Assembly (NCBI GenBank): GCA_027080445.1
Contig: JALWRY010000013.1
Location: 1-9,508, forward strand
DNA length: 9,508 nt
Source of the DNA: Thiohalobacter sp.
GTDB lineage: Bacteria > Pseudomonadota > Gammaproteobacteria > DSM-19610
Reading direction: 5' to 3'
Each line of letters opens with the position of its first letter. The stretch's first letter is position 1. Positions 5,885 through 9,508 of this stretch are shown here, in pieces. The notes under the pieces were generated by a model that was given only the letters and a program-made list of their open reading frames with translations, had not been told where the DNA came from and searched no databases. The translations under genes and the position numbers were made by a program.

Positions 5885-8482
5885 ATGCGGATGGACAAAC
5901 TCACTTCCAAGTTCCAGATGGCGCTGGCCGATGCGCAGAGCATCGCTGTTGGTCGCGACCATAACTATATCGAGCCGGTACACGTCATGGTGGCCTTGCT
6001 GGACCAGGAGGGCGGCAGTGTCCGCCACCTGCTCACCCAGGCCGGCGTCAATGCCAACCTGCTGCGTTCGCACCTGAGTGAATGGCTGGACCGTTTGCCC
6101 ACCGTGGAAGGCACGGCGGGCGATGTACACATTTCCAATGACCTGACACGGTTGCTCAACCTGACCGACAAGCTGGCGCAGAAGCGTGGCGACCAGTACA
6201 TCTCTTCCGAGCTTTTTGTGTTGGCGGCCGTCGAGGACAAGGGCGAACTGGGCGAAACACTGCGTACGGCAGGCGCCAGCAAGGATTTGATCGAAAAGGC
6301 AATTGAGAATGTTCGCGGCGGGCAGAAGGTCGATGACCCGAATGCCGAGGATCAGCGCCAGGCACTGGAAAAATACACCATCGACCTGACCGAGCGCGCC
6401 GAACAGGGCAAGCTCGATCCGGTCATTGGCCGCGATGACGAGATTCGCCGCACAGTGCAGGTGTTGCAGCGTCGCACCAAGAACAACCCGGTGCTGATTG
6501 GTGAGCCCGGGGTGGGCAAGACCGCGATTGTCGAGGGCCTGGCGCAGCGTATCGTCAACGGTGAAGTGCCGGAAGGGCTGAAAAACAAACGTCTGCTCAG
6601 TCTGGATATGGGTTCCCTGATTGCCGGCGCCAAGTTTCGCGGCGAGTTCGAGGAACGCCTGAAGGCGGTCCTCAATGATTTATCCCGCCAGGAAGGCCAG
6701 ATCATCCTGTTTATCGATGAGTTGCATACCATGGTCGGCGCCGGCAAGGCCGAGGGCGCCATGGACGCGGGTAATATGCTCAAGCCGGCGCTGGCGCGCG
6801 GCGAGCTGCATTGCGTGGGCGCCACGACGCTGGACGAATACCGTCAGTACATCGAGAAAGACGCTGCCCTGGAACGCCGTTTCCAGAAAGTGCTGGTGGA
6901 CGAGCCGAGCGTGGAAGACACCATTGCCATCCTGCGTGGTTTGAAAGAGCGCTACGAGGTTCACCATGGGGTGGATATCACTGACCCGGCCATTGTGGCG
7001 GCGGCGACACTGTCACACCGCTACATCACCGATCGGCAACTGCCCGACAAGGCAATCGACCTGATCGATGAGGCTGCCTCGCGCATCCGTATGGAAATCG
7101 ATTCCAAGCCGGAACCGCTGGACAAGCTGGAGCGTCGCCTGATCCAGCTCAAGATCGAACGTGAAGCCCTGAACAAGGAAACCGACGAAGCCTCGGTGAA
7201 ACGGCTCGCCAACCTGCAGGAGGAAATCGACAAGCTGGAACGCGAGTATTCCGACCTGGAAGAAATCTGGAAGGCCGAGAAGGCCGCTGTGCAGGGCAGT
7301 TCCCATATCAAGGAAGAACTGGAACGTGCGCGTATGGAGCTGGAAACGGCGCAACGCGCCGGTGACCTGGCGCGCGCCGGTGAATTGCAGTACGGCCGTA
7401 TTCCCGAGCTGGTCAAGCAGCTGGATATGGCCTCCCAGGCGGAAATGCAGGAAATGACGCTGTTGCGCAACAATGTCACAGAGGAAGAAATCGCTGAAGT
7501 GGTGTCCAAGTGGACGGGCATCCCGGTCTCCAAGATGCTCGAGGGCGAGCGCGACAAGCTGCTGCGTATGGAAGAAGGCTTGAACCAGCGCGTGGTTGGC
7601 CAGAACGAAGCGGTGAAAGTGGTTTCAGACGCTATTCGCCGTTCACGCGCCGGCCTGTCCGATCCCGACCGGCCCAATGGTTCCTTCCTGTTCCTTGGAC
7701 CGACCGGTGTCGGCAAGACCGAGTTGACCAAGGCGCTGGCCGAGTTCCTGTTCGATACGGAAGAGGCCATGGTGCGTATTGATATGTCCGAGTTTATGGA
7801 GAAACACTCCGTAGCACGGCTGATTGGTGCGCCGCCCGGTTACGTCGGTTACGAGGAAGGCGGTTACCTGACCGAGGCAGTACGGCGTAAACCCTACTCG
7901 GTGATTTTGATGGACGAGGTGGAAAAAGCCCACCCGGATGTCTTCAACGTGCTGCTGCAGGTGCTCGACGACGGACGTTTGACCGACGGTCAGGGCCGCA
8001 CCGTGGATTTCCGTAATACCGTCATCGTCATGACGTCAAATCTTGGCAGTCAGCAGATCCAGGAGCTGGCGGGCGAAGAAAACTATGAGCGGATGAAATC
8101 CGCCGTCATGGAGGTGGTGGCGGGGCATTTCCGGCCCGAGTTCATCAACCGCATCGACGATGTGGTGGTCTTCCATCCGCTGGGACGCGAGCAGATCCGC
8201 GCCATTACCACCATCCAGATCGGCTATTTACGGCAGCGGCTTGCCGAACGCGACCTTGGGCTGGCGTTGTCAGAAGCGGCGCTCGACAGGCTCGGCGAAG
8301 CCGGTTTCGACCCGGTGTATGGCGCGCGGCCGCTCAAGCGGGCCATCCAGCAGCAGCTGGAGAACCCGCTGGCCCAGGCGCTCCTGGCGGGCCGTTTCCA
8401 CCCTGGCGATGTCATCCAGGTCGATGTCGAGGGCGATGCGCTGGCGTTTCGCAAGGGCGAGACGCAGGCCAGCGCCGCCTGA
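5885..8482 (+). CDS. clpB: ATP-dependent disaggregase ClpB
   Basis: The 865-residue Hsp100 chaperone extracts polypeptides from aggregates together with DnaK/DnaJ/GrpE in the cytoplasm. Domains in order are: N domain (about 1-150); first AAA+ module with Walker A GEPGVGKT (206-213), Walker B ILFIDE (274-279), pore loop GAKFRGEFEE (aromatic Phe251) and arginine pair at 331-332; coiled-coil M domain (about 410-525); second AAA+ module with Walker A GPTGVGKT (605-612), pore loop GYVGYEEGG (652-660), Walker B VILMDE (673-678) and sensor-2 GARPLKR (813-819). The M domain separates ClpB from ClpA. The ATG at 5885 follows GGGAG; an ATG two codons later is an alternative. The internal GTG start giving the short E. 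coli isoform is not evident: the valines near residues 143 and 149 are GTT and GTC. It lies behind a sigma-32 promoter. Confidence 0.97.
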   Translation: MRMDKLTSKFQMALADAQSIAVGRDHNYIEPVHVMVALLDQEGGSVRHLLTQAGVNANLLRSHLSEWLDRLPTVEGTAGDVHISNDLTRLLNLTDKLAQKRGDQYISSELFVLAAVEDKGELGETLRTAGASKDLIEKAIENVRGGQKVDDPNAEDQRQALEKYTIDLTERAEQGKLDPVIGRDDEIRRTVQVLQRRTKNNPVLIGEPGVGKTAIVEGLAQRIVNGEVPEGLKNKRLLSLDMGSLIAGAKFRGEFEERLKAVLNDLSRQEGQIILFIDELHTMVGAGKAEGAMDAGNMLKPALARGELHCVGATTLDEYRQYIEKDAALERRFQKVLVDEPSVEDTIAILRGLKERYEVHHGVDITDPAIVAAATLSHRYITDRQLPDKAIDLIDEAASRIRMEIDSKPEPLDKLERRLIQLKIEREALNKETDEASVKRLANLQEEIDKLEREYSDLEEIWKAEKAAVQGSSHIKEELERARMELETAQRAGDLARAGELQYGRIPELVKQLDMASQAEMQEMTLLRNNVTEEEIAEVVSKWTGIPVSKMLEGERDKLLRMEEGLNQRVVGQNEAVKVVSDAIRRSRAGLSDPDRPNGSFLFLGPTGVGKTELTKALAEFLFDTEEAMVRIDMSEFMEKHSVARLIGAPPGYVGYEEGGYLTEAVRRKPYSVILMDEVEKAHPDVFNVLLQVLDDGRLTDGQGRTVDFRNTVIVMTSNLGSQQIQELAGEENYERMKSAVMEVVAGHFRPEFINRIDDVVVFHPLGREQIRAITTIQIGYLRQRLAERDLGLALSEAALDRLGEAGFDPVYGARPLKRAIQQQLENPLAQALLAGRFHPGDVIQVDVEGDALAFRKGETQASAA

Positions 8483-8521
8483 TTCCGGGGCCAGGGACGG
8501 CATTCTGGTGGATATTCGCGC

Positions 8522-8550
8522 TTGAAGGGAAACCGGTGAATCCGTAGTAT
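8522..8550 (+). promoter_or_regulatory. Candidate sigma-70 promoter for the outer-membrane protein gene
   Basis: TTGAAG (8522-8527) and TAGTAT (8545-8550) are separated by 17 bases, each matching four of six consensus positions. Transcription would start near 8557, with a leader of about 45 bases. That leader contains a small hairpin, TGGC-GCAC-GCCA at 8562-8573. The site lies in the 120-base gap after clpB, where no terminator is visible. Confidence 0.45.
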
Positions 8551-8590
8551 GGGCCGGTCTTTGGCGCACGCCAGAACATAAAAATAGCAT

Positions 8591-8598
8591 GGAGGAGG
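8591..8598 (+). promoter_or_regulatory. Strong ribosome-binding site of the outer-membrane protein gene
   Basis: GGAGGAGG lies four bases before the ATG at 8603 and is the strongest Shine-Dalgarno in the window. It fixes the start and predicts high translation, as expected for an abundant envelope protein. Confidence 0.75.
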
Positions 8599-8602
8599 AA
8601 AT

Positions 8603-9187
8603 ATGACATTACAGAAAACCCTGGCGACTGTGCTTGCCGCTTCGCTGGCGCTGGCCCTGTCTCCGGCCGTTATGGCGGCAAAAGGTTTCAGTTACAGCTA
8701 TGCCGATGTGGGCTATCAGTTTACCGATGGTGACAACGGGATCGATATCAACAGCGGCCGTGTTGATGCTTCGTTCGGCATATTCAGGTACATGGCATTA
8801 CGGGCCGGGTTCCTGCGCGGTAATACCGATGATATACCCGGCGATAATCAGGACAGGACCGAATTTCGTTTTGGCGGTCAGTTGCATTACCCGGTAATGA
8901 AGAAGCTGGATGTATTCGGCGAGGTATTGGCCTTAAATTCCTATATCAACAGCAATAGTTCAACGAATGTCGATACCGGTCCGATCTATGCTGCGGGTGT
9001 TCGTTTCCAGGCATTGAAGAAGCTGGAACTTGATGCCGGTTATAAATATGTTGCAGCCGATGTGGACAATGATTTTGGAACGGTGGGCGCTGTGTTCAAG
9101 TTCACCAGGGCCTTCTCGGCAACAGCCAATGCCAGTTTTGGCGGTGATATCAATGAATATTTCGGTGGTATCCGCCTGAACTTCTGA
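8603..9187 (+). CDS. Small outer-membrane beta-barrel protein, Ax21-like by resemblance
   Basis: The 194-residue protein has a clear Sec signal peptide: MTLQKTLATV followed by a hydrophobic Leu/Ala stretch, with probable cleavage after SPAVMA near residue 25. The mature part begins AKGFSYSYADVGYQF and shows alternating polar/aromatic strands near residues 29-40, 63-71, 85-95, 101-111, 126-137, 140-150, 159-167, 172-180 and 185-194. It ends in RLNF, with the terminal phenylalanine recognised by the BAM machinery. Strand pattern and length suggest an 8-10-stranded barrel. The opening recalls the Ax21 family, but the match is by eye only and no function is assigned. Codons are more A/T-rich than in clpB. 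It has its own promoter and strong ribosome-binding site and is followed by a strong terminator, so it is probably monocistronic. Confidence 0.8.
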   Translation: MTLQKTLATVLAASLALALSPAVMAAKGFSYSYADVGYQFTDGDNGIDINSGRVDASFGIFRYMALRAGFLRGNTDDIPGDNQDRTEFRFGGQLHYPVMKKLDVFGEVLALNSYINSNSSTNVDTGPIYAAGVRFQALKKLELDAGYKYVAADVDNDFGTVGAVFKFTRAFSATANASFGGDINEYFGGIRLNF

Positions 9188-9209
9188 GCACTTTTTGCCC
9201 GAAAGCAGT

Positions 9210-9243
9210 AAACCCGCTATCCGTTATGATGGCGGGTTTTTTT
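9210..9243 (+). terminator. Intrinsic terminator after the outer-membrane protein gene
   Basis: A 12-bp stem (9210-9221 with 9228-9239, core AACCCGC/GCGGGTT, one G-U pair) closes a six-base loop, and a run of seven T follows (9237-9243). It ends transcription of the barrel gene 23 bases after its stop. The T-run overlaps the stop codon of the convergent dehydrogenase gene, so the hairpin may also act as a boundary in the other direction, although that side lacks a good T-run. Confidence 0.92.
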
Positions 9244-9508
9244 ATGGCCGGGGTTTCCCCCGTTCGTCCCGGGATACTTTTAGCAGAATTCTGTCCAGTG
9301 CGCGGCTGGTCAGCAGCCGTTTCAACGTACCAAACAAGGTGGTGGGAAAGGTCACGTAATACCGGGGTTTCGGGCGGGGGTGTGTGAGGGCGGTGAGCAG
9401 TTTTTCCACCACGGCATCGGCTGGCAGGGTGAACGGCGCTGCCGGCCCTTGCTGGCGCAGGCGTTTTTCAGTCGCGAGGTAGGCTTCCCGGTGGACGCTG
9501 TGCTCGAC
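9242..9508 (-). CDS. Short-chain dehydrogenase/reductase (SDR), C-terminal end (5' end outside window)
   Basis: The minus strand is open from the right edge to a TAA at 9244-9242, giving the last 88 residues of a protein. The sequence reads HREAYLATEKRL, then FTLPADAVVEKLLTAL, a basic HPRPKPRYYVTFPT segment, and LFGTLKRLLTSRALDRILL. This matches the usual tail of SDR oxidoreductases, in which a VV..ALT-ARRPRARYYVT element precedes a hydrophobic-basic helix ending near RALDRIL. The Rossmann fold, the TGxxxGxG motif and the YxxxK catalytic pair would lie beyond the window, so substrate and cofactor are unknown. Codon use is G+C-rich like the housekeeping genes. The gene converges on the outer-membrane protein gene across a shared terminator. 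Confidence 0.75.
   Translation of the reverse strand, partial: VEHSVHREAYLATEKRLRQQGPAAPFTLPADAVVEKLLTALTHPRPKPRYYVTFPTTLFGTLKRLLTSRALDRILLKVSRDERGKPRP

Noticed and set aside
7021..7770. A 249-codon minus-strand open frame inside clpB, very rich in Ser and Arg.
   Set aside because: The composition is typical of an antisense shadow of a highly conserved G+C-rich gene.
1..9508. Search for a novel defence, mobile or biosynthetic system.
   Set aside because: All intact genes fall in known housekeeping or envelope families; there is no recombinase, toxin-antitoxin pair, CRISPR repeat series or unexplained gene cluster.

Overview
The window reads as an ordinary, gene-dense stretch of a gammaproteobacterial chromosome. 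The evidence is the gene order bamD, rluD, pgeF, clpB, as in enterics and pseudomonads, with every protein looking gammaproteobacterial; a sulfur-oxidising or Chromatiales-like host is a guess from general feel only. G+C is high in the housekeeping genes and visibly lower in the outer-membrane protein gene near 8.6-9.2 kb.

Left part (1-1214): the 3' end of a glutamine-dependent NAD synthetase gene (nadE), then glnB for the P-II nitrogen regulator, then a short REP-like palindrome that separates glnB from the convergent bamD.

Middle part (1215-5799): bamD (outer-membrane protein assembly lipoprotein) is divergent from rluD (23S rRNA pseudouridine synthase). The rluD stop overlaps the start of pgeF (peptidoglycan editing factor). 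Three genes then lie between pgeF and clpB: a ZIP-family metal transporter, a two-ACT-domain GcvR-like protein and a peptide deformylase. A composite palindromic repeat and a likely sigma-70 promoter sit between the transporter and the ACT gene. The ACT and deformylase genes are in one reading frame, separated by a stop and a single codon.

Right part (5800-9508): clpB lies behind a near-consensus sigma-32 heat-shock promoter. It is followed by a separately promoted small outer-membrane beta-barrel protein (Ax21-like by resemblance), a strong intrinsic terminator, and the C-terminal end of a convergent short-chain dehydrogenase gene running off the right edge.

Functional themes are nitrogen/NAD status (nadE-glnB), envelope assembly and maintenance (bamD, pgeF, the barrel protein), and ribosome and protein quality (rluD, def, clpB). 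I see no CRISPR array, phage, transposase, tRNA or rRNA, and no convincing undescribed multi-gene system. The most unusual items are the interrupted palindromic repeat at 4568-4694, the in-frame ACT-deformylase junction, and the conserved nadE-glnB pairing.
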